Source: Mogibacterium sp. (GTDB lineage Bacteria; Bacillota; Clostridia; Peptostreptococcales; Anaerovoracaceae). Taken from it: a stretch of DNA of 64,000 nucleotides. A program made the position numbers and the translations under genes. This document shows, in pieces, positions 34,762 through 45,601 of the stretch (position 1 is the first letter of the stretch; each line of letters starts with the position of its first letter). The notes beneath the pieces were generated by a model. The model was not told where the DNA came from. It saw only the letters and a list, made by a program, of their open reading frames with translations, and did no database searches. The DNA lies in NCBI GenBank assembly GCA_012840975.1, contig DUVP01000032.1, positions 62,001 to 126,000 of the forward strand. The letters are read 5' to 3'.

Positions 34762-35838
34762 TTATTGTATTTTATATTTTTCTCTTTTTCGTTTTAAGAA
34801 TTCCTTGAAAAAGTTTACGGTTATCATGATTATAACAACTATTCCTATATATCCCTGAGGCGGATAAAGGTATTTGACGAGCGTTTTAAACCCGAACTGA
34901 CCTATTAAAAAGCCCACTATCGCCGCTGCAATAAGTATATATTTCTTTGCCGGTTTTTGAGGTATCTTCGTCCCGAATGCATAGAATGTACTTGCAGCCG
35001 TAGCATATATAGATCCGAATAATATGAATGTGTAAACTATACTCAACGGCTTGGATATCCTTGTGGCATATCCGACCATCGGAAGCGAAAGTTCATTTGA
35101 AAAAGCCATATCTCTAAGAATTGCCACCAAAAGTAACAGAGTCATAATTGACGGCAGAAGACTGCCTAAAAAGGCTCCTCCAAAAGCATTCTTTCTATCC
35201 TTTGCATTTACAGCACAAGCTCCGGCCATGGGGATCATCCCTATTCCGTTATATGCAGTGAATATAATAGAGGCAATAAGCCAGTTAGGCGCCATCGGCG
35301 ATGTTATATATCCTTCCGTTGCCCCGCTTTGTTCTATATTCGGATAAAAGATAGTCAGTAAAACTACAAGCATAGTAACTCCGAATAATACAGGAACAAG
35401 CTTTGAAAACACCGCTGATAATCTTTCAAAATCTCCCAATACGGTTACTAACGTGAGGATTACTATTATTAATCCTCCGATCCTGCTGTCTATTCCGAAC
35501 TGTTGTTCAAGGAGTGCACCGCCGGCAGCACTCATGGACATTATAAGAGTGTAGTAAATTGCCGCCATAAGATATCCTATACCGTCTATTACTCTCCTAT
35601 CTTCTACAGGAGATATGACTCTCCCGAGATCGCTTGTGCCTTTGCTGTCTGCAATATATGTCAACATCAGAGCAAGCAGAACAAAGAAGATCGTCATCAG
35701 TGCGACTCCCGGATATCCCCTTGTTCCGAATACACCGAAAAACTGCCAGCATTCTCTGCCCGATGAAAAACCGGCGCCAAGAATGACGCCGATATACATA
35801 CTTGTTATTCCCAACACACCGAGTTTTCTGTTTTTCAT
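34762..35838 (-). CDS. YkvI-like membrane protein (APC superfamily)
   Basis: A 358-residue polytopic protein with about ten transmembrane segments. The start LGITSMYIGVILGAGFSSGRECWQFFG has the unwound first helix pattern of the LeuT/APC fold, and the whole matches the YkvI family, whose substrate is unknown. It follows the UPF0597 gene after 36 bases on the same strand, so transport of a small amino acid or a cysteine-like substrate is conceivable but not shown. The ribosome site is weak. Confidence 0.8.
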   Translation of the reverse strand: MKNRKLGVLGITSMYIGVILGAGFSSGRECWQFFGVFGTRGYPGVALMTIFFVLLALMLTYIADSKGTSDLGRVISPVEDRRVIDGIGYLMAAIYYTLIMSMSAAGGALLEQQFGIDSRIGGLIIVILTLVTVLGDFERLSAVFSKLVPVLFGVTMLVVLLTIFYPNIEQSGATEGYITSPMAPNWLIASIIFTAYNGIGMIPMAGACAVNAKDRKNAFGGAFLGSLLPSIMTLLLLVAILRDMAFSNELSLPMVGYATRISKPLSIVYTFILFGSIYATAASTFYAFGTKIPQKPAKKYILIAAAIVGFLIGQFGFKTLVKYLYPPQGYIGIVVIIMITVNFFKEFLKRKREKYKIQ

Positions 35839-35874
35839 TGCAGTTTACTTTTCTTTATCATTTTTTTGTCTTTT

Positions 35875-37212
35875 TTATTGCAGTTTGCTTTCAAATATCT
35901 CTACAATAGTTTTCTCTGTTCCGACCATTCCCGGAGATGCAATCAGTCCCATATTTCTCATGGTTTCCTCAGGTGTTCTTCCGTTTATGCCGTGAGCATT
36001 ATCGATATATATACCGTTCATAGCAAAATCTACTGACCTATATGCGGCATCTACCGCTGCAACACCCTTCATTGTACATCCGTGGTTACCGCCATCGCAT
36101 ATCATTCCCGTTATACTGCTTGCCATATTATTGAGAGCATATGACATCATCTCGATATCTCCACCTCTCAAATATACAAGACCACATGCCATTCCCGACC
36201 CTGCAGCTATAGCGCAGCCACAAAAAGCAGATAATTTACCTGAATACTCTTTGATATAAGTACATACAAGATAGCTGAGCATGGTTGCCCTATATAACTG
36301 TTCTTCACTGTATTCCTGTATCCTGAATGCAGCATAAAGAGGCATGGTTGCAATAATTCCGTGTGCTCCCGAACCCGTAATACTCATTGCCGGCTTCTCA
36401 ATACCGACTACACGGGCTTCAATCGTAGCATTGCAAAGGAGAGATGCCGTCATCTGTTCATCATCGGATATCACCTGTCCACCGTTTCTTTCTAAAAGAC
36501 GCTTACCGAATGATGTTTTGCTGCTCGAAAGACCTGCATGGAAAAGCTCCAAATTAACCTTATATGCTTCCTTTACAAATTCAATATCCTCCACATCAAC
36601 ACTGTTAACGTATTCTACAAGTTCAGCCAGTGTATATTTATGAATCAAATGAGAATCTTCATTCGCTATATCTTTTATTGACTTAGTAACAATCTCCTTC
36701 GTTTCTTCGTTGCTATTGCTTTCAGAGTCCTCTTTCAGCTCTGCATCCGTATCAAAGATTATTTTGTCGTCTACTACAATCCCGGTGATATTGGTGTGGG
36801 AATCACGAATGGTTACCGAAGCTTTACCCTCTGTTGTTTCAACAGTTGCTTTTATAAAAATGCGACTCGTAATTTCACTTAAAGAAACCGTAATTTTACC
36901 CTGTTTCACAAGCTCGTCGGCTTCCTTATTATCTTTTTCCGTAACATCTTTTAATGCTTCGAGACCGGCATCTGCATTGCCGGCCACATATCCGAGTGCT
37001 GCGGAATATATATTACCGACTTCGTCGCTATTCGGAATACCGCAGGTAAATGCATTCTTGTACATCCCGCTGTTCATAGAGACATGAACATTTATAAGAT
37101 CTCCGCTGACATGTTTTCTTGCACTTGCAACGGCAAAAGCTATTGCCCCCGGCTCTGTAACTCCGAGGGCGGGCTTCATATCATCTTTAATAAGCGTGGT
37201 AAGTTCGTGCAT
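35875..37212 (-). CDS. UPF0597/CyuA-like L-cysteine desulfidase family protein
   Basis: A 445-residue protein of the serine dehydratase alpha-like family (YhaM/CyuA). The N-terminus KPALGVTEPGAIAFA and the C-terminal cysteine motifs FCGCAIAAGSGMACG and MICDGGNHGC are the iron-sulfur and substrate region. Characterised relatives release sulfide and ammonia from L-cysteine, so cysteine catabolism is a fair guess, but substrate is not established for this sequence. AGGAGG lies 8 bases before the ATG. It sits between buk and the YkvI-like transporter. Confidence 0.85.
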   Translation of the reverse strand: MHELTTLIKDDMKPALGVTEPGAIAFAVASARKHVSGDLINVHVSMNSGMYKNAFTCGIPNSDEVGNIYSAALGYVAGNADAGLEALKDVTEKDNKEADELVKQGKITVSLSEITSRIFIKATVETTEGKASVTIRDSHTNITGIVVDDKIIFDTDAELKEDSESNSNEETKEIVTKSIKDIANEDSHLIHKYTLAELVEYVNSVDVEDIEFVKEAYKVNLELFHAGLSSSKTSFGKRLLERNGGQVISDDEQMTASLLCNATIEARVVGIEKPAMSITGSGAHGIIATMPLYAAFRIQEYSEEQLYRATMLSYLVCTYIKEYSGKLSAFCGCAIAAGSGMACGLVYLRGGDIEMMSYALNNMASSITGMICDGGNHGCTMKGVAAVDAAYRSVDFAMNGIYIDNAHGINGRTPEETMRNMGLIASPGMVGTEKTIVEIFESKLQ

Positions 37213-37231
37213 TAATAAACCTCCTGAAAGC

Positions 37232-38296
37232 TTATTCGTAAACCGACCATTCTTTTGTTTTGAGTGCTCTTAGAGCTCCGTCTGCCAGAGACTTCATTTC
37301 TTCTTCTCCCGGGAATCTGAGAATAGGGGCAATTTTGCTTACATATGAACCAATCTCTTCACAGAATTTCTCAGAGTAAGCCATTCCGCCTGTGAAGATG
37401 ATTGCATCAACCTCAAATCTTAAAACTGCAGACATTGAGCCAATATCTTTAGCGAGCTGATAAGCAATTGCTTTAAAAGCTCCCATCATCTCTTCGTCGC
37501 CTGCAAAAGCTTTTTCTTCAACTGTTCTGAAGTCCTTAGTCCCTGTATATGAATATACTCCGGCTTCCTGTCCTATGATTTTCTTGACTTCAGCCTTAGT
37601 GATTCCTTCTTTAAAGCAAAGATTTACAAGTGCATTAGCCGGGAGAGTTCCACCTCTGTCCATACCCATAGAACCTTCATCTTTTACATTGTTAACATCT
37701 ACTACTCTACCCTTCTTATGAGCAGCTACGGAAACTCCGCCGCCCAGATGACAGACTATAAGATTAAGTTCTTCGTATGGTTTTCCAAGCTGATTTGCCG
37801 CTTTTCTTGCAACCGACTTGTGATTAAGTGCGTGGAAGAATGACTGTCTTTCAAATCCTTTCATTGCAAGACCTGAATATCTTGCTATAGGCTCAAACTC
37901 ATCTACACAAACAGGATCAACAAAGAATGCCGGTATACCTACTGTATCAGCCAGTTCTTTTGATATATATGCTCCGAGATTTGATGCATGCTCTCCGTAA
38001 GGCGGATTTTCAATGTCGTGAATAACCGCATCATTTACCTTATATGTTCCGGAAGGGATATGCTTCAGGAGTCCGCCCCTTCCGCAAATTGCATCAAAAT
38101 CTTCCAGCTTAAAACCGTTCTCTGTAATAGTATTTATTATAGCCTCTTTACGGAACGGTGCCTGATCTACGACATGCGTATATTTTGCGATTTCGGACGC
38201 ATCGTGATCTATGCCTGCACGCATAACCTCCTTCTCCTCATCGAAAACGCATATTTTAGTTGAAGTAGCACCCGGATTGATTACAAGAATTTTCAT
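37232..38296 (-). CDS. buk: Butyrate kinase
   Basis: A 354-residue acetokinase-family enzyme: ILVINPGATSTKICVFD at the start, CGRGGLLKHIPSGTY, CHLGGGVSVAAHKKGRVVDV and DAIIFTGGMAYSE. It transfers phosphate from butyryl phosphate to ADP, making ATP and butyrate. The length fits buk and not ackA (about 400). The partner phosphotransbutyrylase (ptb), usually adjacent, is not here. AAAGGAG lies ahead of the ATG, with pyc just upstream on the same strand. Confidence 0.93.
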   Translation of the reverse strand: MKILVINPGATSTKICVFDEEKEVMRAGIDHDASEIAKYTHVVDQAPFRKEAIINTITENGFKLEDFDAICGRGGLLKHIPSGTYKVNDAVIHDIENPPYGEHASNLGAYISKELADTVGIPAFFVDPVCVDEFEPIARYSGLAMKGFERQSFFHALNHKSVARKAANQLGKPYEELNLIVCHLGGGVSVAAHKKGRVVDVNNVKDEGSMGMDRGGTLPANALVNLCFKEGITKAEVKKIIGQEAGVYSYTGTKDFRTVEEKAFAGDEEMMGAFKAIAYQLAKDIGSMSAVLRFEVDAIIFTGGMAYSEKFCEEIGSYVSKIAPILRFPGEEEMKSLADGALRALKTKEWSVYE

Positions 38297-38348
38297 TGAT
38301 TTTGTCTCCTTTCATTGACACCTTAATTGTTTAGTTGTATAGATAGTT

Positions 38349-41300
38349 TTAATCGGCAAGCCTTGCTATAAGCTGACCGGTTTTCACACTGTCACCTTCT
38401 CTGACATAAATTTTTTCAACTTTGCCATCCCCTACTGATATGACATTAGTCTCCATCTTCATCGCCTCTATAATAGCTATAGGTTGACCCTGCTCCACAT
38501 TTTCTCCCTCTTCTACTAGAATTTTTACAATTGTTCCAGGAATATTTGCACCTATTTCGTGTGTATCGTCCTGTCTTGCAAACTGAATTTGTGAAGCCGG
38601 TACAGATCTTGTAAGTGCTTGTTTATCCTTTATAGATACAACCCTTCTGTAACCGTTGATTGTAAAAGTAAGATCCCTGTTACCTGCTTCATCGGTTTCG
38701 TCAACATGCTCAAGCGTAATTACCAGGGTCTTACCGGGCTTGAGTTCTATCTCTACGGTCTGTCCTAAAGCTATACCGTGGAAGAATATATCGCTTCCCA
38801 TGTTACGGAAATCACCGACATCTCTCAATTTCTTAATATATTCATCGAACACCTTATTATACATAGAATACGAGATCTGTTCCTGCTCCGTTCCTTCCAA
38901 TCCCAGATCGTCGACAAGATGAGCCTTTATTGCGTCATAATCATCAGGCGGAAGAAGCTCCCCCGGTCTGCATGTTATCGGTTCTTTACCTTTAAGAACC
39001 ATTTTCTGCAAATCCTCAGGGAATCCGAATTCCGGCTGTCCCATCATTCCCTCAAAATATGTAACCGTGCTGTCCGGGAAGTCAAATTTCTCACCTTTTT
39101 CAAGAATATTCTCAGGTGTCAGATCGTTTTGCACCATGAATATGGCAAGGTCTCCGACTACTTTTGAAGACGGTGTTACTTTGATAATATCCCCAAGCAT
39201 CCGGTTGACTTTAACATACATATCTTTAACTTCATCAAACTTATATCCGATTCCGAAGCTTTCAACTTGAGGCTTAAGGTTGGAATACTGTCCACCCGGT
39301 ATTTCGAGCCTGTAAATTTCAGCCGATGCCGCTTTCAAGTCAGATTCAAAGTCGCAGTATACAGGTCTTACATCTACCCAGTAATCGGATATTGCCTGAA
39401 GACCTCTCTGGTTCATTCCGGTATCCCTGTCACTGTTTTCCAAAGCTGCAACTATGGAATTCAGGGCAGGTTGTGATGTCAATCCTGACATACTGTTAAA
39501 TGCAGCGTCTATAATATCAACACCGGCAGCTGCAGCCATAAGCAGTGTAGCAACGCCGTTTCCTGACGTATCGTGTGTATGCAGGTGGATAGGTACGGCA
39601 ACTTCATTTTTGAGAGCTGTGATCAATTTCTGACCTGCCATAGGCTTTATCAGACCGGTCATATCTTTAATTCCTATTATATGAGCTCCCATTTTCTCAA
39701 GAGTTTTTGCTTTCTTCACATAATAGTCCAGTGTGTACTTGTCTCTGGTTTCGTCAAGAATATCTCCTGTGTAGCAAATAGCAGGTTCGGCAATTGCACC
39801 TACATTGAGAACTTCGTCAAGAGCAATCTCTATTCCCTTAATCCAGTTAAGTGAGTCGAAAATTCTGAATACATCTATGCCCGCTTTATGAGCTTCTCTT
39901 ACAAACTTTCTTATAGTATTGTCCGGATAGTTTTTGTATCCTACCGCATTTGCACCTCTTATAAGCATCTGCATAAGGACGTTCGGGATTTTATTTCTGA
40001 GCATCTCAAGTCTTTCCCAGGGATCCTCTCCCAGGAATCTCATTGCAACGTCAAATGTGGCACCTCCCCACATCTCGTAAGAGAACATATCCTTGCCGTA
40101 CATAGCCATAGCCGGGGCAATTCTCTCCATATCCTTTGATCTTACTCTAGTAGCCAAAAGTGACTGTTGAGCGTCTCTCAGAGATGTATCGGAGATCAGA
40201 ACTTTCTTCTGTTCCAATACCCAGTCAGCCAGGCCCTTTGCACCTCTCTGTTCATAAATCTGCTTTGTTCCTGACAGCCTGCTGATTTCTTCTTCATCAA
40301 TTTTAGGGACTACAGGCACGTTGAATGTCCCCGCCTTATCCTTCCTCTGATTGACAACCATATCGCCAAGAAAGTCTAAAACCTGAGCTTCCTTATCGGC
40401 CACTGCCCTTATATTAAGAAGCTCTGGATTTTGTTCTATAAAGTTTGTTGTACATTCACCTTTTCTGAAAGTAGGATGATTCAGAAGATTCAAAAGAAAT
40501 CCTATGTTAGTCTTTATACCCTCGATTCTGGTCTCCTTAAGTGCTCTTATCGCTTTCTTGCACATCCTCTCGAAAGTTCTGTCATACGCACAAATTTTTA
40601 CAAGAAGCGAATCGTAGTAAGGAGAAATCACTGAACCTGTAAATCCGTTTCCTCCATCAAGCCTGATACCATTACCCGATGCCGATCTGTACTGTGTAAT
40701 TGTTCCCGTATCAGGAGCAAAATTGTTTGCCGGGTCTTCTGTAGTCACTCTGCACTGCACCGCATATCCGTTTGTTTTGATATCGTCTTGACTGTAAATA
40801 CCCACCTCAGGTGAATTAAGAGGATATCCTTCTGCAACTCTAACCATTGACTGAACCAGGTCAATACCGGTAACAAGTTCGGTCACAGTATGCTCTACCT
40901 GAATTCTTGTATTCATCTCTATGAAATAGTGATTTCCTTCACTGTCTACAAGGAACTCAACAGTTCCGGCACTTCTGTAATTAACAGCTTTTGCAATCTT
41001 AATTGCATCCTCACACATTGCCTGCCTTTGGGCATCATTTATGCTGATTGAAGGAGTAAACTCCACAACCTTTTGGTGTCTTCTCTGTACGGAGCAGTCT
41101 CTTTCGTATAAATGAACTATGTTTCCATAGTTATCTCCAAGGATCTGAACTTCAATATGTTTAGGATTCTCAATATATTTTTCAATGAAAATATCACCGT
41201 TTCCGAATGCTTTAACAGCCTCGCTTTGAGCACTTTTGAACTGTGGTATAAGATCTTCCTTATTTCTTACGATTCTCATTCCACGTCCTCCGCCGCCTGC

Positions 41301-41798
41301 TGCAGCTTTAAGCATTACAGGGTATCCGGCTAACTCAGCAAATTTAAATGCTTCTTTTTCGCTGGTGATCGCTGCATCAACACCCGGAATGCAAGGTACT
41401 CCGACTCTTTCCGCTACAAGTTTGGATTGAATCTTATCTCCAAGCTTATTCATCATGTGATGTGTAGGGCCAATGAAAAACAGACCCGCTTTTTCGCATG
41501 CCTCAGCAAAGTTCGGGTTTTCAGAAAGAAAACCATATCCGGGATGTATCGCGTCGCATCCCTTTGTTTTTGCAACCTGGATTATTTCATCTATATCCAG
41601 ATATGCATCTATAGGATTTTTTCCTCTGCCAATTTCGTATGATTCGTGTGCTTTTGTTCTGAAGAGAGAGTTTCTGTCCTCTGCCGAGTAAATAGCAACT
41701 GTTCTTATACTGAACTCTCTACACGCTCTTATTATTCTTATAGCAATTTCACCTCTGTTTGCTATGAGAACTTTCTTGAAATTTCTTATTTTAACCAT
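38349..41798 (-). CDS. pyc: Pyruvate carboxylase
   Basis: A 1149-residue single-chain biotin enzyme. In order: biotin carboxylase (1 to about 450, KVLIANRGEIAIRIIRA, AAAGGGGRGMRIV), a carboxyltransferase domain (about 530-800, SLRDAQQSL and HTHDTSGNG), a conserved linker, and the biotinyl domain with EAMKMET near residue 1108, whose Lys carries biotin. It makes oxaloacetate from pyruvate and bicarbonate with ATP. The length is normal. CAGGAGG lies ahead of the ATG. It precedes buk. Confidence 0.95.
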   Translation of the reverse strand: MVKIRNFKKVLIANRGEIAIRIIRACREFSIRTVAIYSAEDRNSLFRTKAHESYEIGRGKNPIDAYLDIDEIIQVAKTKGCDAIHPGYGFLSENPNFAEACEKAGLFFIGPTHHMMNKLGDKIQSKLVAERVGVPCIPGVDAAITSEKEAFKFAELAGYPVMLKAAAGGGGRGMRIVRNKEDLIPQFKSAQSEAVKAFGNGDIFIEKYIENPKHIEVQILGDNYGNIVHLYERDCSVQRRHQKVVEFTPSISINDAQRQAMCEDAIKIAKAVNYRSAGTVEFLVDSEGNHYFIEMNTRIQVEHTVTELVTGIDLVQSMVRVAEGYPLNSPEVGIYSQDDIKTNGYAVQCRVTTEDPANNFAPDTGTITQYRSASGNGIRLDGGNGFTGSVISPYYDSLLVKICAYDRTFERMCKKAIRALKETRIEGIKTNIGFLLNLLNHPTFRKGECTTNFIEQNPELLNIRAVADKEAQVLDFLGDMVVNQRKDKAGTFNVPVVPKIDEEEISRLSGTKQIYEQRGAKGLADWVLEQKKVLISDTSLRDAQQSLLATRVRSKDMERIAPAMAMYGKDMFSYEMWGGATFDVAMRFLGEDPWERLEMLRNKIPNVLMQMLIRGANAVGYKNYPDNTIRKFVREAHKAGIDVFRIFDSLNWIKGIEIALDEVLNVGAIAEPAICYTGDILDETRDKYTLDYYVKKAKTLEKMGAHIIGIKDMTGLIKPMAGQKLITALKNEVAVPIHLHTHDTSGNGVATLLMAAAAGVDIIDAAFNSMSGLTSQPALNSIVAALENSDRDTGMNQRGLQAISDYWVDVRPVYCDFESDLKAASAEIYRLEIPGGQYSNLKPQVESFGIGYKFDEVKDMYVKVNRMLGDIIKVTPSSKVVGDLAIFMVQNDLTPENILEKGEKFDFPDSTVTYFEGMMGQPEFGFPEDLQKMVLKGKEPITCRPGELLPPDDYDAIKAHLVDDLGLEGTEQEQISYSMYNKVFDEYIKKLRDVGDFRNMGSDIFFHGIALGQTVEIELKPGKTLVITLEHVDETDEAGNRDLTFTINGYRRVVSIKDKQALTRSVPASQIQFARQDDTHEIGANIPGTIVKILVEEGENVEQGQPIAIIEAMKMETNVISVGDGKVEKIYVREGDSVKTGQLIARLAD

Positions 41799-41816
41799 AA
41801 CATCCTCCTGACGATA

Positions 41817-43703
41817 TTATTTTTTTGTTTTATTTGTATTTTTTCTTCTTTCAATCTCTGTCAGTAATTTTTTTCTCAGTCTTATATCGCTTGGGGTAAC
41901 CTCTAGAAGCTCATCGTCGTCGATAAATTCTAAAGCTTCCTCCAACGTAAAAGTTCTTGGAGGTGTGAGTCTGATTGTATCGTCACTTCCGGCCGCTCTC
42001 ATGTTAGTCGCTTTCTTTGTCCTGCAGGGATTAACTACCATATCCTCGGATCTTGCATTCATTCCCACAATTTGTCCTTCATACACATGATCCTGCGGCT
42101 TCACGAACATCTGCACCCTTTCCTGAATTGCAAAAATTGCATAAGCCGTACAATGTCCTTCTTCCTGAGCAACAGCTACTCCGTTAATGCGATCAGGAAT
42201 CTTTCCTTTCCAAGGTTCAAATCCTTCGAACTTTCTTATCATTGTACCTTCTCCGTGTGTATCATTTATGAATTCTGTCCTATATCCCATAAGTCCTCTC
42301 GTAGGAGCTGTATAGATAATCTTAGAATATCCGTTTCCTTCAGACATCATCTCCTTCATAAGGCCTTTTCTTATATTCAGTTTGGAAATTACAGAGCCTG
42401 CATACTCATCGGGAACACTTATAATAACCTCTTCAACAGGCTCGAATTTTTCTCCGTTAATATTTTTCTTAATTATAACTTCCGGCTTTGATACCGCAAG
42501 CTCATAGCCTTCTCTTCTCATATTCTCTATAAGAACGGAAAGGTGAAGTTCTCCTCTTCCCGACACTTTGAAGCAATCTGTCGTCTCAGCAGGTTCTGCG
42601 ATGAGTCCGACATTTACCTCAAGCTCCTTCTCTAGCCTTCCCTTGATATGCCTTGAAGTAATGTATTTGCCTGCTCTGCCGGCGAACGGGGAAGTATTTA
42701 CCATGAAATTCATGGACAGTGTCGGTTCTTCTATATATATCTTTCCTAATGACTCAGGATGTTCCTGATCACAAATCGTTTCTCCTATAGAAATATCTGA
42801 AATCCCTGATACGACAACAATATCTCCGCATTGTGCTTTGCTGACAGGAACTCTGCTCATTCCTTTGTATACAAAGATTTGATTTATTCCGGTTTTTCTT
42901 GTACTTCCATCTCCTCTTGTAATAGCAACCGTTTGCGCTTCTTTAATTACACCTCTTGTAATTCTTCCGATTCCAAGTCGTCCAATATAATCATCATATG
43001 CCAGAGTAGATACCTGCAGCTGAAGCGGTTCCTCTCTTCTGTCAGGATATGGCTGACAATGTTCAGTAATGCATTCAAGCAAAGGGATGATGTCAAAATT
43101 CATATACCCCTTTGGCGACTTCTTGATTTTGGCTGCCCCTTCTCCGATGAAAAACCCTTCAATCGCTGAAGGATTATCTACAGCGATTCCCTGTCTGGCA
43201 ATACCGTAAAGTATCGGAAAATCAAGCTGCTCGTCGTTAGCTTCGAGATCCATAAACAGCTCATATACTTCATCGACAACTTCATCTATTCTGGCATCCT
43301 TCTTGTCTATCTTATTAATGAATAATATAGGATTTAATCCTTGTTGCAAGGCTTTATTAAGAACAAATCTCGTCTGCGGCATAGGTCCTTCACTTGAATC
43401 GACAAGAAGAATTACCGTATCGACTGTCTTCATTATACGTTCAACTTCAGAGCTGAAGTCAGCATGTCCGGGAGTATCAACTATGTTTATCTTATAGTCT
43501 TTATACATTATGGAGCAGTTTTTTGAGTATATTGTTATACCCCTTTCCCTTTCAATAGCATCTGAATCCATTACGCAGTCAACTACGCTTTCATTATCTC
43601 GAAATACAGATGACTGATTAAGAAAAGCATCTACCAGTGTGGATTTCCCTGCATCAACGTGTGCAATAACAGCTATATTTATAATTTTCTGCCTTTCGTC
43701 CAT
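41817..43703 (-). CDS. typA: Translational GTPase TypA/BipA
   Basis: A protein of about 628 residues. GTPase motifs are AHVDAGKST, DTPGHADFSSEVERIM and NKIDK, followed by EF-Tu domain 2, the EF-G III/V-like domains and the BipA C-terminal domain with RPPRTFTLEEALEFI. It acts on the 50S ribosome under cold and stress. I chose the ATG at 43703, three bases beyond the stop of the upstream gene, with GGAG 9 bases upstream; a TTG five codons earlier would give the longer frame. Confidence 0.95.
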   Translation of the reverse strand: MDERQKIINIAVIAHVDAGKSTLVDAFLNQSSVFRDNESVVDCVMDSDAIERERGITIYSKNCSIMYKDYKINIVDTPGHADFSSEVERIMKTVDTVILLVDSSEGPMPQTRFVLNKALQQGLNPILFINKIDKKDARIDEVVDEVYELFMDLEANDEQLDFPILYGIARQGIAVDNPSAIEGFFIGEGAAKIKKSPKGYMNFDIIPLLECITEHCQPYPDRREEPLQLQVSTLAYDDYIGRLGIGRITRGVIKEAQTVAITRGDGSTRKTGINQIFVYKGMSRVPVSKAQCGDIVVVSGISDISIGETICDQEHPESLGKIYIEEPTLSMNFMVNTSPFAGRAGKYITSRHIKGRLEKELEVNVGLIAEPAETTDCFKVSGRGELHLSVLIENMRREGYELAVSKPEVIIKKNINGEKFEPVEEVIISVPDEYAGSVISKLNIRKGLMKEMMSEGNGYSKIIYTAPTRGLMGYRTEFINDTHGEGTMIRKFEGFEPWKGKIPDRINGVAVAQEEGHCTAYAIFAIQERVQMFVKPQDHVYEGQIVGMNARSEDMVVNPCRTKKATNMRAAGSDDTIRLTPPRTFTLEEALEFIDDDELLEVTPSDIRLRKKLLTEIERRKNTNKTKK

Positions 43704-43705
43704 CC

Positions 43706-45601
43706 TCAGAATCTCCAATATTTTCTGTCCATATTGCGATACGCATCTTCTATCGTTCTGCAGAATGTTACGATATTCTGTGCATAATCAACAGTGGTAG
43801 GCTTTACCTTTACTGCAGTAAAGCCTCCTTCTTCTCTATCATTTTTATACCATTCAGGCTCCGAAAGATTCATTCTCAGGAAGGAAATTGCCCATGAACT
43901 CGCTCCTCCAAACATAATTGCATAAGGCATCATCTCATAATAGTAGTTGCTGTTTTCCATATGATTTTGTAGTAAATCTCTAGGATTCGGATGATATATA
44001 AATTGCCTTAACTGCATAAATTTTGATGCAAGTACTGCATTGTCTTTGCCCCTTGCCTTCATTATTGAAATCAAAAACACAGATAATATCGAGGCTGCGA
44101 ACATTATCGCAGTCTGCAGCCACGTTCCCGTCATTAATATCGTCCTTACTGCTATATATACAGGTATAAGAATTAATGCTGTTGTAGTTATAATCAACAT
44201 AGGAAAATATGTAGGATTTGACGATGAGTATTTTTTATCTCGGATACGGCAAACATATATCATCAATATTACTGCCAAAATAGATATTGCCAAAGATTCC
44301 TTATAGTTAATCGGCAGATATTCGTGCAGATATCTCATTGCATTTGAAACGCCAAGTCCGATGGATAATAAAATTACTCCTATCACCCTAAAAGCTCTTG
44401 ATATAGGTGTAATTGCCACCATTTCTTTAGTTGAGTATCCCGCTGCTATATCCTCTCTGATACTATCCTTGATTCTTTTAATCCTATCTCCGATGTCTTC
44501 CATCTCTAAGGCTCTACCCGGATATACATCCTCAAATAAAATATTATAGGCAGATCTTATGTGTCTAGCTTCTTTACCCGGTTCCTCAAGCCTGTACAGT
44601 CTGTATTTCTTTGGCTGATATTCAGATATTCTAAGATATCCGTTTACTCCGAAATACAAAATCAGATTGATAATATCCCTGGTTCTTACTCTGCTGCTAA
44701 AAATATACCCTATCTCTACAGGCGATATGTTATCTATAGGTTTTGTTTGCTTTTCTCTCTTTACTACAGGATCTCTGCCACCTATAAACCATAGACCCAA
44801 TAAAATTGCAGCCACTATCAACATGGTTGCTGCCATTATATTTGCAGCTATTTTTCCATCTAAGGCGCCCTGCCAATAACCGTCGGGCAATTTGGCTATT
44901 ATTGTAATACCAAAATTTTCCGGAATTTTTTCTCCCGTTATCTTAATCGTTTTACTGATCCTGTTCGAATTATATGTCAGTTTGTTGCTCACATCCTGCA
45001 CCCCGAGTTGCCCTGCGTAATAATGTATATCACCCCACGGAAAATCACTCGGGAAAGATATATCTATCGCAACATTCCCTATCGGTTGTTTCCACTCCGG
45101 TAACAGTGCTTTGAAATAAAATAAATCCTTTGTCTCATCTCTGTCTACAAATTCTTTTATCGTATATTTAATATTGTATACATGATATCCTTTCGTGAGT
45201 CTGTCCTTATCCAGAATAGAAATCGTACTTGCCTTGTCAGCCTTTTCAGACTTGTATTCCGCATTTTCAACTTCTATATCAGTAACAATAAAATTACCGC
45301 TCGGAATTGAAAACTCTACTTTTTGAGCATTGTCAGGCAGGAAAACCGCTATTCTCTGTGCAACTACAATTGAGTGATCTTTATGTACAACGGCTTTAAG
45401 GTCATACGACTTTACCTCGAAAGCTACGTTTGCAACAGCCTCGGATTTCTCCTCGTCCCAGTCAATCGAACCCGGCCTTTCTTCTGCCACAGCAACATTC
45501 GCAAGACTTAAACAGCTGCCCATTACAACAAGTAATAATAGACCTGCAAGCCTTGCTATTTTAATCAAATAATTCTTTTTGCTTTTATAAGCTTTTTTCA
45601 T
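43706..45601 (-). CDS. DUF2207 domain membrane protein
   Basis: A 631-residue protein: N-terminal signal-anchor (residues about 14-32), a long extracytoplasmic DUF2207 beta domain (about 50-250), one transmembrane segment near 260, a cytosolic region and a C-terminal block of about four transmembrane segments. Members are widespread in Gram-positive bacteria and have no established function. The ATG has GGAG about 11 bases upstream, and typA follows after only 2 bases, so the two are cotranscribed. Confidence 0.82.
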   Translation of the reverse strand: MKKAYKSKKNYLIKIARLAGLLLLVVMGSCLSLANVAVAEERPGSIDWDEEKSEAVANVAFEVKSYDLKAVVHKDHSIVVAQRIAVFLPDNAQKVEFSIPSGNFIVTDIEVENAEYKSEKADKASTISILDKDRLTKGYHVYNIKYTIKEFVDRDETKDLFYFKALLPEWKQPIGNVAIDISFPSDFPWGDIHYYAGQLGVQDVSNKLTYNSNRISKTIKITGEKIPENFGITIIAKLPDGYWQGALDGKIAANIMAATMLIVAAILLGLWFIGGRDPVVKREKQTKPIDNISPVEIGYIFSSRVRTRDIINLILYFGVNGYLRISEYQPKKYRLYRLEEPGKEARHIRSAYNILFEDVYPGRALEMEDIGDRIKRIKDSIREDIAAGYSTKEMVAITPISRAFRVIGVILLSIGLGVSNAMRYLHEYLPINYKESLAISILAVILMIYVCRIRDKKYSSSNPTYFPMLIITTTALILIPVYIAVRTILMTGTWLQTAIMFAASILSVFLISIMKARGKDNAVLASKFMQLRQFIYHPNPRDLLQNHMENSNYYYEMMPYAIMFGGASSWAISFLRMNLSEPEWYKNDREEGGFTAVKVKPTTVDYAQNIVTFCRTIEDAYRNMDRKYWRF

